Shown here piece by piece: positions 44,072 through 53,064 of a stretch of 64,000 nucleotides of DNA. The position numbers were made by a program, and so were the translations under genes. Origin of the DNA: AP-15 sp963747735 (lineage in GTDB: Bacteria > Pseudomonadota > Alphaproteobacteria > ATCC43930 > CGMCC-115725); contig CAVVGE010000007.1 in assembly GCA_963747735.1 (NCBI GenBank), positions 620,001-684,000 on the forward strand, written 5' to 3'. Numbering within the stretch: position 1 is the first letter of the stretch; each line of letters opens with the position of its first letter. Below the pieces are notes generated by a model that saw only the letters and a program-made list of their open reading frames with translations, did not search any database and was not told the origin of the DNA.

Positions 44072-46881
44072 GGATGCAGCACGAGGCGAGCGGCGAGCCG
44101 CCGGCGCAGACGCTATCGGCGCTCGAAGTGCTGCGCCAGGAATATGACGAGCTGCACGGCGCCGGACCCGGGCCGGCGCCGCCTGGCGACACGCTGGAGG
44201 AGCTCTATCGCCAGATCCATGGCCTCGACACGCCGCGTGCGGCACTCTGCCTCTCGGGCGGCGGCATTCGCAGCGCGTGCTTTGCGCTGGGTGTGATCCA
44301 GGCCTTGGCGCGCATGCGGCTGCTGCCGGAATTTCACTATCTCTCGACGGTGTCGGGGGGCGGCTATATCGGCGCCTTTCTGTCGGCTTGGCGTTGGCAC
44401 GAAGGCGACGATGCGCGGGTCTTCGACCGGCTCGATCGGCGGCGTGGCGAAACCGGCTTTGCCGAGCCGGCGCAGCTTGGCGAGCTGCGCGCCAACAGCA
44501 ACTTTCTGACGCCGCGGCTGGGGCTGCTCTCGGCCGACACCTGGACCGCCATCATCCTTTACCTGCGCAACCTGCTGTTGAACTGGCTCGTCTTCGTCCC
44601 GCTGTTTCTGGGTCTGCTGCTGGTGCCGCATGCGGCTTGGGACATGCTGATCTGGCTGAACAATCTGGTCGGCGTCGTGAATTGGGCGATGCTCCTGGTC
44701 GCGTTGCCGCTGCTGGTGGCTGGTCTGGCCGTCTCGGTCGCGGGGCGGCCGGCACGGGACCGGATACGGCCGGACGGGTTTGCCGAACGCCGGTTCACGC
44801 CGGGCATGCGCACGGTGATCTTGTTCATCTGTCTCCCGATCTTCGGGGCCGCCGGCTTTTTGGCGATCTTCTCGGCTTGGCTGCCGCCCAATCCGCAGGC
44901 GATCTTGTGGGGGGTGCTACGCGTCGCCGAGCCGGAAATCTTTTATCCGATCGTCTTCCCGGCCGGGATCGGCGCGCTCGTTTATGCGCTTGCATGGCTT
45001 ATCGGCTTTTTCGGCGGTGGCGGCCGCTGGCGCGAGCTGCGGCGGCTGCGCAGGCGCCGGCGCGACCCGGTGCCGCCCTTGGCCGAGCTCTTCTGCTACG
45101 CGATTTCGGGTGCTGTCGCGGGCGGTATCATCACGATCGGCATCGCGCTTTACCAGCGCCTTTCGGGCCTCGCCCTGGCAAAGGACGCGCCCGGCTTGCT
45201 GACGTTCTTTTTCGGCGGCTACGGCCGCGTTTCGATGATCGTCGCAGTCGGCGTCGCCTGGGCGATGGTCGCCGTCTTTTGCGCCGACCTCTTGTTCACC
45301 GGATTGACCAGCTACCACCGCAACGGCGATGCCGACCGCGAATGGTCGGCGCGGCTCGCCGGCTGCCTCGCCGCCGGTGCGATCGCCTGGCTCGTCTTTG
45401 CCGCGATCGTGCTGTACGGCCCGTGGGCTCTGATGGCGTTCAACAGCTGGGTCTTTGCGACCGTCGGCGGTGCCTCGGGGATCGCGACCTTGCTGCTCGG
45501 CGCTGGCGGGAAAACCGCGGCCACCACCGCCAGGCAGGCCGGTGAACGGTTTTCGGTCACGACAATCATCAGCCTCGCCACTCTTGTCTTCGTGCTGGTG
45601 CTGGCGATCCTGTTGTCGCGGCTCGCGCGCATCGGGCTCGACCACCTGGTGGCGGCGCTCGGCATCGAGGCCAAGAGCTTCACCAAGATGGTCGTTACGA
45701 TCGCGGCCGCCGTGGTGCTCGTGCTGGTCTCGGCGATGATATCCTATTGGGTCAACGTCAACCGCTTCTCGCTGCACGCGATCTACCGCAACCGGCTGAT
45801 CCGGGCGTTTCTCGGGTCCGCACGGGCCGGCAATCGGGGCGCGGCGGGCCGCTATAACGGCCCCGATCCGTTCACCGGCTTTGCCGAGGCCGACAATCTG
45901 CCGCTCGCGGCGCTTTGGCAGACCGGCGGCAATGACGGGCGGCGGTGCCTCTTTCCGGTCGTCAACACGACGCTAAATGTCGTCGCCTCTGCCAATCTCG
46001 CCTGGCAGGAGCGCAAGGCCGAGCCCTTTGCGATGACGCCGCTCGCCTGCGGCAACCCGCTCGTCGGGTTTGTCCCAACCCAGTTCTACGGCGGCCCACG
46101 ATCCGGGATCACCCTCGGCACGGCGATGGCAATCTCGGGTGCCGCGGTCAGCCCCAACGAGGGCTATCACTCCTCGCCGATCGTCGGGCTGCTGTTGACC
46201 CTGTTCAATGTGCGTCTGGGCTGGTGGCTCGGCAACCCGCGCCAGGGCCCGCGCTTCTACCGGCGCGACGGACCGCGGCTCGGGATCTGGCCGGTGATCG
46301 AAGAGCTGTGCGGGCTGACCGACGACGACGGGCGCTACGTCTACCTGTCGGACGGGGGTCATTTTGAGAATCTCGGCCTCTACGAGATGGTCCGGCGCCG
46401 CTGCCGGTTCATCCTGATCAGCGATGCCGGCTGCGACCCGGAATGCACGCTCGAAGACCTCGGCAATGCAGTGCGCAAGATCTGGATCGATCTCGGCGTC
46501 CGCGTCGCCTTCGAGAGGGTCGATGTCGCCGCACGGCGCGAGCCGCCGGCCGATGGCGCTTATGCCGCGCTCGGGCGCATCCGCTACCCGGAAGAGGGCG
46601 CCCGAGAAGGCATCCTTGTCTATGTCAAGCCCGGCTTCCACGGCAGCGAGCCCCCCGACATTCGCAGCTATGCAGCACTCCATCAGTTGTTTCCGCACGA
46701 AGGCACGAGCGACCAGTGGTTTAGCGAATCGCAGATGGAGAGCTATCGCGGGCTCGGCAGCCATATCCTCGAAACAATGTGCGGAATCCACGACGACGAA
46801 AAAGACGCGGCCTTGTCGCTCGAGGATTTCATCGAGCGGGTGTGCCGCTATCTCGAGCGCACCCGGCCGCCACCGGCGTAA
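44068..46881 (+). CDS. Patatin-like phospholipase with a large membrane domain inserted between its catalytic residues
   Basis: 937 residues from ATG 44068. The oxyanion motif LSGGGIRSACFALGV (64-68 is GGGIR) and the nucleophile in STVSGGGYIGAF (Ser 96) are at the N-terminus. The catalytic Asp is in LSDGGHFENLGLYE (about residue 762). Between them lie about 9 hydrophobic helices (roughly residues 155-570) and a soluble part. A complete patatin therefore has to assemble from both ends around a membrane core. It should hydrolyse membrane lipid ester bonds. It is translationally coupled to the ABC-F gene. Confidence 0.85.
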
Positions 46882-46950
46882 TATCGGCAAGGGCCGCCCC
46901 GCTGGCGCGCGTCCGATGGCCGCAGCGCCGCCGCGACAGCCGCTGCGGCT

Positions 46951-46980
46951 TTGACAACACGGCAAAAATCGGCCTATCCA
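46951..46980 (+). promoter_or_regulatory. Sigma-70-like promoter
   Basis: A consensus -35 TTGACA (46951-46956) is followed after 17 bases by CTATCC (46974-46979) in a locally less GC-rich stretch. It would drive the hypothetical gene at 47139 with a leader of about 150 nt. The leader holds a short frame that ends TAG at 47134-47136, two bases before that gene's ATG. Confidence 0.5.
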
Positions 46981-47138
46981 GACGGAGGGGTGGCTTTCTT
47001 GGGAACGACCGGGGACAAAGCAGAAGAGCGGCGCCAGCAGTTGTCCCGTGGGACGCGGGCCGCAATCCGAAAATGCCGGTGCCGGCGGCTTTCCCTGGCT
47101 CGGCTGTCTTTCGGTTTAGCACTTGTGATGGGGTAGCC

Positions 47139-47741
47139 ATGACCGATACTCCCGCGATCGCCGACCGCAATCTCGAGGCGACGACAACCATTTCGCTAAA
47201 GCGGGAGCCGGCTTGCTTTGCATTTTTGTCGTCGCGCTCGGTGACGGCGCCAATGCCGATCGACGCGATCAACCTCGATCTCGCCTCGGCCGACTATTTC
47301 GACGGCCGTGCCTCGCTGTGGGCGACCCTCGAGATCCGCTCGTCGGTCAACGACGACCGCCCCTCGGCGCTGCTGGGGTTCGACGAAACATTTTTGCGGC
47401 CGTTTACACGCGCGCTGATCGAGTCGTCTACCTCGCGGGCCACCTGCAAAATGACGATCCTGAACGATGGCGAGAAACGCGCGCGATGCCGCGTCGTCGA
47501 GTATGTGACCGGTCCCGGCAAAGCGCTGCCGGAGCTGACCCTGCAGCCCTTCGATAACATTGTCGTGATCGGCGCGGCCGACGCGGATGCGGGCGAGGAA
47601 GCACTGTTCCAGCTGCCACGAACCGACAGCTTCCTACGCACGTTCGCCAAGATGACGTTTCTCGCCGATCGCGCTTTGCACGATCTGCTCGCCGACATGG
47701 AAAGGACGGCTCGCCGGCGCGATGGCGCGGCGAGCCGTTAG
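47139..47741 (+). CDS. Protein of unknown function, 200 residues
   Basis: ATG 47139 (MTDTPAIADRNLEATTTISL). It has no signal peptide, membrane segment or motif that I know. The composition is that of a mixed alpha/beta cytoplasmic protein: strand-like LWATLEIRSSVND, TCKMTILNDGEKRARCRVVE, and a C-terminal helix rich in Ala, Asp and Arg. A good promoter lies upstream. Confidence 0.65.
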   Translation: MTDTPAIADRNLEATTTISLKREPACFAFLSSRSVTAPMPIDAINLDLASADYFDGRASLWATLEIRSSVNDDRPSALLGFDETFLRPFTRALIESSTSRATCKMTILNDGEKRARCRVVEYVTGPGKALPELTLQPFDNIVVIGAADADAGEEALFQLPRTDSFLRTFAKMTFLADRALHDLLADMERTARRRDGAASR

Positions 47742-47814
47742 CACGTCAGAGCACACGATCGCGACCGCCGGCCGAGCTCGACGACAACGATCCGCGGCCG
47801 GCTGAGGATCCGGC

Positions 47815-48225
47815 TTAGTGCGGCGGCGGGGCAGTACCCGTCGTGTACGGCGTCAGACCCGGGCCGCCGGCCGCTGGGCCGGGCATCCCCATGCTGTTGC
47901 CGCCTTGCATCTGCGGCGGTGGCGGCGGCGCGGCCATCGGCGGGGCCATTGGAGCCGGCGCACCGCCGCCCTGGATCCGGGCCAACTCGGCTCGGTTCAG
48001 CTGGGAAGTGCTGTCGGACGGCGAGGTCGGACCGTGCATCATCCGGTGACGCGCGGCGTGGTGGCGAGCCGGACGGTGCATCGGCGGGGCCGCCGATGTT
48101 GGTGACGGCGCGGCTGCCGAGGGGGGAGGCGCCCCCGGCGGCGGCGCCGGTGGCGCCTGCGCCCACGCGGTTGCCGCGGTGGCAAGGACGGCCGCCGCTG
48201 CGAGGCTGCTCAGAACATGTTTCAT
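47815..48225 (-). CDS. Secreted Pro-rich protein, module order His-rich/QLNR then GGPGLTPY
   Basis: 136 residues with a signal peptide (MKHVLSSLAAAAVLATAATA, cut after AWA). The Pro/Ala-rich mature part contains AAPPMHRPARHHAARHRMMH, then TSQLNRAELARIQGG, and at the C-terminus a module MGMPGPAAGGPGLTPY. The neighbouring gene at 48327-48761 has the same modules in the opposite order. Function unknown; His and Met clusters may bind metal. Confidence 0.8.
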   Translation of the reverse strand: MKHVLSSLAAAAVLATAATAWAQAPPAPPPGAPPPSAAAPSPTSAAPPMHRPARHHAARHRMMHGPTSPSDSTSQLNRAELARIQGGGAPAPMAPPMAAPPPPPQMQGGNSMGMPGPAAGGPGLTPYTTGTAPPPH

Positions 48226-48326
48226 GGTCTCGATCCCGTATCGCAGTTCCAGGTCGGCGAGGGCCTCACAAAGTTGCGTGCGCCACCATTATTCTTTTGT
48301 TCCGGCCCTCGGCTGATTTCGTCAGC

Positions 48327-48761
48327 TTATTGCGACGGCGGAATGTTTCTCCCGCCGGACGTCTTGGGCCCCGGGAGCCGCCCGCTCGATTCAGCCGGCG
48401 GCGCCGGCGGCATCGGAGGTGCCGCGGGATTGCTCATATTTCCCGAATTTATCCGCGCAAGCTCGCCACGATTGAGCTGTGCGGTGGTGTCCCCGGTCAA
48501 CGCCGCGTTGTGCGCCATGCCCTTGTGGAAATGGTGCATCGCGGCGGTGTGATGAGCCGGATGCATCGGGCGGTGCATCGCCGGCGCCGCCGAGGTCGGG
48601 GCCGCTGGCGGGGGGCCGCCGCTATACGGGGTCAGCCCGGGCCCGCCCGGGTTTGGACCAGGTGTGCCCATCGCGTTTCCGCCGCTCGGGGCCTGTGCCC
48701 AAACCGGTCCAGCAATCGCGAGCGCGGCAGCGATTGCAACGCCGTTCAAGAGATGCTTCAT
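48327..48761 (-). CDS. Secreted Pro-rich protein, module order GGPGLTPY then His-rich/QLNR
   Basis: 144 residues, signal peptide MKHLLNGVAIAAALAIAGPV (cut after VWA). Directly after the signal comes MGTPGPNPGGPGLTPY, then SAAPAMHRPMHPAHHTAAMH and TAQLNRGELARINSG, and a Pro-rich tail. It is a paralogue of the next gene (47815-48225) with the modules circularly permuted. About 100 bases separate the two genes, which suggests one transcript. Confidence 0.8.
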   Translation of the reverse strand: MKHLLNGVAIAAALAIAGPVWAQAPSGGNAMGTPGPNPGGPGLTPYSGGPPPAAPTSAAPAMHRPMHPAHHTAAMHHFHKGMAHNAALTGDTTAQLNRGELARINSGNMSNPAAPPMPPAPPAESSGRLPGPKTSGGRNIPPSQ

Positions 48762-49205
48762 GCCAGTCGTCCTCTATGCCTGTTCCGGGTTGCCCTAACG
48801 TGGCGGGCACTTGTCCTGACGTCGTAGCGGCAACGCCTGAGCCGCGACGAGAAGGGCAAACGCCACCGATCCTTTCCATAAGCTCCACAGCCCTGGAGTG
48901 TAGCGCATTCTCCCTGGCCGCACCTCGATAATATGGTCGGATTCCCCCGCTTTCAAGCGTCTGGGTAGCCCAGATTGGCGGCGAATAACGGCAAAAGCGA
49001 GATTGACGCCCGATTGACACCCGTCGAGCGCGGCACCGGCCCGCCTCGACCCGGCGGGATGCAGGCTGCAATGGATGCCGCCGGCAGCCTCGAGCCGCGG
49101 CGCGTCACCGCCGCGCCAATGCTGTTGGCAGCGGACGCACCGATCAGCCGGCAGCGCCGGCGCGCTGAATGGCGCCCCGGGGCTGCGCAACCGATCCGCG
49201 GCAGA
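48762..49205. other. Intergenic region without a convincing gene
   Basis: 444 bases between minus-strand secreted-protein genes. Frames here on both strands have no ribosome site, no recognisable domain and Arg/Pro-rich composition typical of shadows. It should hold the promoter of the 48761 gene near 48780-48960. Confidence 0.5.
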
Positions 49206-49460
49206 TCAGCTGGAGGTCTTCTTGGTCGCGGACTTGGTCTGCGACTTTGTCTTCTTCTTGGCAGAGTGATGGGTCGATTTGTGCGACGACTTTTTCGCCG
49301 TGCTGGGCGCCGTGGCCGGAGCGGCACTCTCCGGGGCGGGAGCTGCGCCGGTAGCGGCCGGAGCCGCCGGAGATTGCGCGGCCTGGGCATTGACCCCGCT
49401 CGGGATTGCGGCGGCGGCGACGAAACAGCATAGGGCGATCATCGAGATCAGCGCCTTCAT
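49206..49460 (-). CDS. Small secreted protein with a Lys/Ser/Thr/His-rich basic tail
   Basis: 84 residues from ATG 49460 with GAGGAG upstream. It has a signal peptide (core MIALCCFVAAAAIPSGV, cut after VNA), an Ala/Pro linker, and a C-terminal tail of about 32 residues containing KKSSHKSTHHSAKKKTKSQT. Such tails are histone H1-like and could bind DNA, polyphosphate or anionic surface polymers in the envelope. No family is recognised. Confidence 0.75.
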   Translation of the reverse strand: MKALISMIALCCFVAAAAIPSGVNAQAAQSPAAPAATGAAPAPESAAPATAPSTAKKSSHKSTHHSAKKKTKSQTKSATKKTSS

Positions 49461-49824
49461 GGAGAGGCTCCTCAGGGAAAATATCAAAATCTCTGCTTTT
49501 CTCGCAATCGCAAGGCGTGGAGACGACCATTGCCGTCGCGCCGGTTGCGACCTGGAATCGCGCCCGGAGAGTACCACGAACGCGTCGAAACAGTAAGATT
49601 TATCCGAGTAATTTGCGCCGTCTTCACCGCTTCCGATCCTGAGTCCCGGCTGACAAAGACCGCGAACCCGGTCGGACGCGCTACGGACCGTCTTATGCGC
49701 TCTCGCCGACCGCCGTTTTTGTCCTGACGGCGGTTGACCTCCCCGGAATGCAGCGGGATCAGCGATGCCAACTCGCTCGATTCGAGGAAGTCGGGCAGGA
49801 TCGCCGGCCCGCCCATCGTCGCAA
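49461..49824. other. Intergenic region between the Lys-rich gene and the OmpA terminator
   Basis: About 365 bases without a supported gene. One hairpin, ACCGCCGT / ACGGCGGT at 49709-49734, is visible but has no T-run. Confidence 0.45.
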
Positions 49825-49857
49825 GAAAAAGCCGCCGCGGACTGCCGCGGCGGCTTT
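49825..49857 (-). terminator. Intrinsic terminator of the OmpA-family gene
   Basis: A perfect 13-bp stem, AAAGCCGCCGCGG / CCGCGGCGGCTTT with an ACTG loop (49828-49857), is followed on the minus strand by a T-run. It lies 25 bases beyond the OmpA stop. Confidence 0.9.
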
Positions 49858-49882
49858 AGGGTTCGAGAGCTGTCGAGTTGGT

Positions 49883-51001
49883 CTATGGGAAGACGATCTC
49901 GACCCGGCGGTTCTGCGGCTCGCGTACACCAAGCGGCGTCGGGACCCGCGGATCGTTCATGCCGCGCCCGGCCACCATCATCTCCTGGCGCGGGATGCCA
50001 AGCCGTTCGAGAGCACCGGCCACTGCATTCGCACGCCGCTCCGACAGCCGCTGATTGTAGCTGGCCGAGCCCGACAGGTCGGTGTAGCCGGTGACCTGGA
50101 TCTGCACCGCGCCTCCGGCCCGCCAATGCGCCGCCGCGGCCTCGAGGATCTGCATGCCCTCGGGCGTGATGTTGTATTTATCCCAATCGAAGAACACCAG
50201 ATAGACTTGGTGCGGCGGTGGCGGCGGCGGCGCTGGAGGCGCCGGCGGCGGTACCACCGGGGCCGGCAGTCCGAACCGCATCGTCAAGCTCGCCAGCACA
50301 TTCTGCGTGCTGTAGCCGGTCTTGTAGCCGATACCGACGCAGCATCGGCCGGCAACGGCGCGCCCCCCGTTGTTGAGCGTGAAATCCGGGGTCGCCAGAT
50401 AGCGGTAGTCGACATCCAGGGCGAGGGCCGGGTTGATGTTGTAGCGGATACCGGCGATCGCCTGATAGCCGAACTCCCAAGTGGAGCCGTGCAGCCGGTT
50501 GAACCCGGTCGCTTGGAATGGTGTCGGCGGCGGCACGAACGCAGCCTGCTGCGATACCCCGTCGACGATATTCACGGCACCGACGCCCGCGCCGATATGC
50601 GGGGTGATCGGCCAGCCGAAGGTGAAGTCATAAATAACATTGGTCATGATTGCGTTCGAATGGCGGCTGCCATCGAAAACCGCGGTGCCATGACCGGCAA
50701 AGCTCGAAACGTTGTTGTTTCGATAGCTGTATTCTTCTTCGAACCGCCACGGCCCCCACTCGTAGCCGCCGCGCATTCCGACGTTGAACCCGCCGCTGAA
50801 GTTCACCTGGGGGCTGAACCTGGTGTTGACTCCCCTGACGGTCAAATTGTCGGACTGGGTCCCGAGCATGGTCCACCCGCCCTCGGGCCCCAGATAGAAG
50901 CTGCCGGGCGGAAAGGGCCCGAACATTTGTGCGTGCGCCTGGACGCCACCGAACGCCACGGCAAGCGCTACGCCGGCGCCTAGCAGACAGCGATTTGTCA
51001 T
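49883..51001 (-). CDS. OmpA-family protein: outer-membrane barrel plus peptidoglycan-binding domain
   Basis: 372 residues from ATG 51001 (MTNRCLLGAGVALAVAFGGV), with GGAGG upstream; a longer frame is rejected for lack of a ribosome site. It has a signal peptide, then an 8-strand beta-barrel (about 25-245, alternating strands such as FNVGMRGGYEWGPWRFEEEY), and a Pro-rich linker. The C-terminal OmpA domain (about 265-372) has VQIQVTGYTDLSGSASYNQR, then LSERRANAVAGAL and the Arg near NRRVEIVFP. It anchors the outer membrane to peptidoglycan. A two-Cys element, GRCCVGIGYKTG, sits in the barrel. Confidence 0.93.
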   Translation of the reverse strand: MTNRCLLGAGVALAVAFGGVQAHAQMFGPFPPGSFYLGPEGGWTMLGTQSDNLTVRGVNTRFSPQVNFSGGFNVGMRGGYEWGPWRFEEEYSYRNNNVSSFAGHGTAVFDGSRHSNAIMTNVIYDFTFGWPITPHIGAGVGAVNIVDGVSQQAAFVPPPTPFQATGFNRLHGSTWEFGYQAIAGIRYNINPALALDVDYRYLATPDFTLNNGGRAVAGRCCVGIGYKTGYSTQNVLASLTMRFGLPAPVVPPPAPPAPPPPPPHQVYLVFFDWDKYNITPEGMQILEAAAAHWRAGGAVQIQVTGYTDLSGSASYNQRLSERRANAVAGALERLGIPRQEMMVAGRGMNDPRVPTPLGVREPQNRRVEIVFP

Positions 51002-51372
51002 CCCCTTACCTCCGGCCGCAAATACGCGTGTGACGATGGTCGTCACGCCACCGTTCCCTCATTTTCACCATGACGCCGCCCGATGGCAATCGCTTTTTGC
51101 GGTCGCTACCGCCGCATCGGAAAAATCGATGCAGAACGCGGGCCATCGCGACATTCCTGCAACAGTTGGCTCGAAAGCCAAAGAATTCTGATCGATTGTG
51201 CCGCGTCTTTTGCGCAACACTCGGCGAAGAAACCGGCAATTCGGGCAGTTTGCCGGCGCCGTCGAGGAACCTCGGGACTGCCTGCGACGTTTCCGCCGCC
51301 TCGATTTCTGCATCGTCGCCGGCGTATCATCTATTCAACGTCCGGTGCCGCCTCGCCCCGTCTGGTCGGCTT
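51002..51372. other. Intergenic region upstream of the OmpA-family gene
   Basis: 371 bases with no supported gene on either strand. The part just right of 51001 should carry the OmpA promoter on the minus strand; I cannot name hexamers with confidence. Confidence 0.45.
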
Positions 51373-52989
51373 TCAAGGGTCGATCAGGACTTCGGGGTCG
51401 ATCAGGACCCCGGGATTGAAGAGGCCGCGCGGGTCGAGCGCTCGTTTGGCGGCGCGCAACGCCGTGGCGAACAGCTCGGGGCGCTGCCGATCATACCATG
51501 GCCGATGGTCGCGACCCACCGCGTGGTGATGGGTGATGGTCCCGCCGGCCGCGATCAGCGCATCGCCGGCGGCGCTCTTGACCTGACGCCATTGGGCTTC
51601 GAGCGCGTCATGGCGGCCAAGCGCATGAAACGAGAAATACGGCGCCGGGCCATCCGGATAGACATGGGTGAACCGGCAGGTGACCTGCCCGGGCCGGCCG
51701 GTCGCTTCGCGAATCGCGGTTTCCGCAGCGGCCTTGACCCGGTCGTGAAAGGCTTCGAACCGGTCCCAGGTGATCGCGGTCTCAAAGGTGTCGGTGATGA
51801 TCCCGCGCCGGATCAGCCGCTCGCGGGCATAGGGCATGCGGATAAAGGCGGTGCGCCACTGCTCGGCCGCACCTTCGCGGTGCGCGTCGCGCTCGCCCGG
51901 CCGCTCGGCGATGCCGCCCAGATCGGCGCAGCATTCGAGCGCTCGGGCGATCCACGCGTCGAGCGGGTGGTCGGCCGATTCGAAAGCCAGCACCATGATC
52001 GCGGCGCTGCCGTCGCCGGCGCCGGTGCTCGCCGCCTCCTGCGGGTCGAGAATGCGGCAGTTCGCCGGATAGAGCCCGGCCTGGGAGATCGCCTTGACGG
52101 CGCGCGCTGCGGCAAAGAAATCGGCGAATTGGATGGCACCGCCGGCGCGAAACCGCGGCCGGTCCTGCAGCCGCATCCACGCCTCGGTGATCACCCCCAA
52201 TATGCCCTCGGAGCCGATCAGTAGCCGGTCGGGGCTCGGGCCCGCCCCCGATCCCGGCAGGCGGCGGGTCTCGATCGGCCCCGCCGGCGTCAACATCCGC
52301 AGGCTTTCGACGAAATCGTCGATATGGGTGTAGAGGCTGGCAAAATGGCCGCCCGAGCGGGTGGCGATCCAGCCGCCCAAGGTCGAATACTCGAAGCTCT
52401 GCGGAAAATGCCGCAAGGTCAGGCCATGCGGCCGCAGCTGGGCTTCGAGCGCCGGGCCGAACACACCCCCTTGGATGCGCGCGGCACGCGATTGGCGATC
52501 GACCTCGATCACGCGGTCGAGATGCGCGAGGTCGAGGGTTACCGCGGCCTTGCACCCGGTCCCTTCGATTCGCGGCTCGACTCCGCCGACCACCGAGCTG
52601 CCGCCGCCAAACGGCGTCAGCATAGCGTCGGCGCCGCCCGCCCAATCGATCACCGCCGCGACCTCGGCCTCGTCACGCGGATAGGCGACGACATCGGGCG
52701 CGGCGGCATAATCGCCGGCGAGGCCGCGGGCATAGTCCCGAAACGATTTGCCGTAGGTATGAGCGATTCGGTCATATGCCGCGGTCGAGCAAATCGGCGC
52801 GAGGGACGCGGGCGGACCGGTCCGCGGCGGATCGAGCGCGATCTTGTCGAGGCCGGGCGGCGCCTTCTCCGCAAACCGGTCTACTGCGAAAAGCCGGCGA
52901 TAGCGGTCGAGCGCGGCGGCTTCTTCGGCCGGCGTCAATCCCTCGCCTTCGCGACCCCACCCGAAATGCTTTAGCCGCCCCTCAGCCAT
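51373..52989 (-). CDS. FAD-binding oxidase of the alkyldihydroxyacetone-phosphate synthase (AGPS) type
   Basis: 538 residues from ATG 52989. The PCMH FAD domain has VVAYPRDEAEVAAVIDWA, then TPFGGGSSVVGGVE and FPQSFEYSTLGGWIATRSGG. The C-terminal domain has VTCRFTHVYPDGPAPYFSFH and the active-site ITHHHAVGRDHRPW, which matches the His-triplet of AGPS. That family exchanges an acyl for an alkyl group in ether-lipid synthesis; bacterial relatives also include D-lactate-type dehydrogenases. The C-terminus ends in a fresh duplication, VLIDPE-VLIDP. It is divergent from the TpsB gene. Confidence 0.88.
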   Translation of the reverse strand: MAEGRLKHFGWGREGEGLTPAEEAAALDRYRRLFAVDRFAEKAPPGLDKIALDPPRTGPPASLAPICSTAAYDRIAHTYGKSFRDYARGLAGDYAAAPDVVAYPRDEAEVAAVIDWAGGADAMLTPFGGGSSVVGGVEPRIEGTGCKAAVTLDLAHLDRVIEVDRQSRAARIQGGVFGPALEAQLRPHGLTLRHFPQSFEYSTLGGWIATRSGGHFASLYTHIDDFVESLRMLTPAGPIETRRLPGSGAGPSPDRLLIGSEGILGVITEAWMRLQDRPRFRAGGAIQFADFFAAARAVKAISQAGLYPANCRILDPQEAASTGAGDGSAAIMVLAFESADHPLDAWIARALECCADLGGIAERPGERDAHREGAAEQWRTAFIRMPYARERLIRRGIITDTFETAITWDRFEAFHDRVKAAAETAIREATGRPGQVTCRFTHVYPDGPAPYFSFHALGRHDALEAQWRQVKSAAGDALIAAGGTITHHHAVGRDHRPWYDRQRPELFATALRAAKRALDPRGLFNPGVLIDPEVLIDP

Positions 52990-53028
52990 CCTCGCCCAAC
53001 CCCTTGGCGAATCGCCATTGCCGCAGAA

Positions 53029-53058
53029 TAGACCCGATTCGCGACCGCGTGCCATACT
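53029..53058 (+). promoter_or_regulatory. Possible promoter of the TpsB gene
   Basis: TAGACC (53029-53034) and CATACT (53053-53058) with an 18-bp spacer lie so close to ATG 53065 that the transcript would start at or next to the start codon. No ribosome site precedes that ATG. Confidence 0.3.
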
Positions 53059-53064
53059 CGCGCA

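Noticed and set aside
49709..49734. Hairpin as an intrinsic terminator
   Set aside because: A stem is present but no T-run follows on either strand, and no gene ends next to it.
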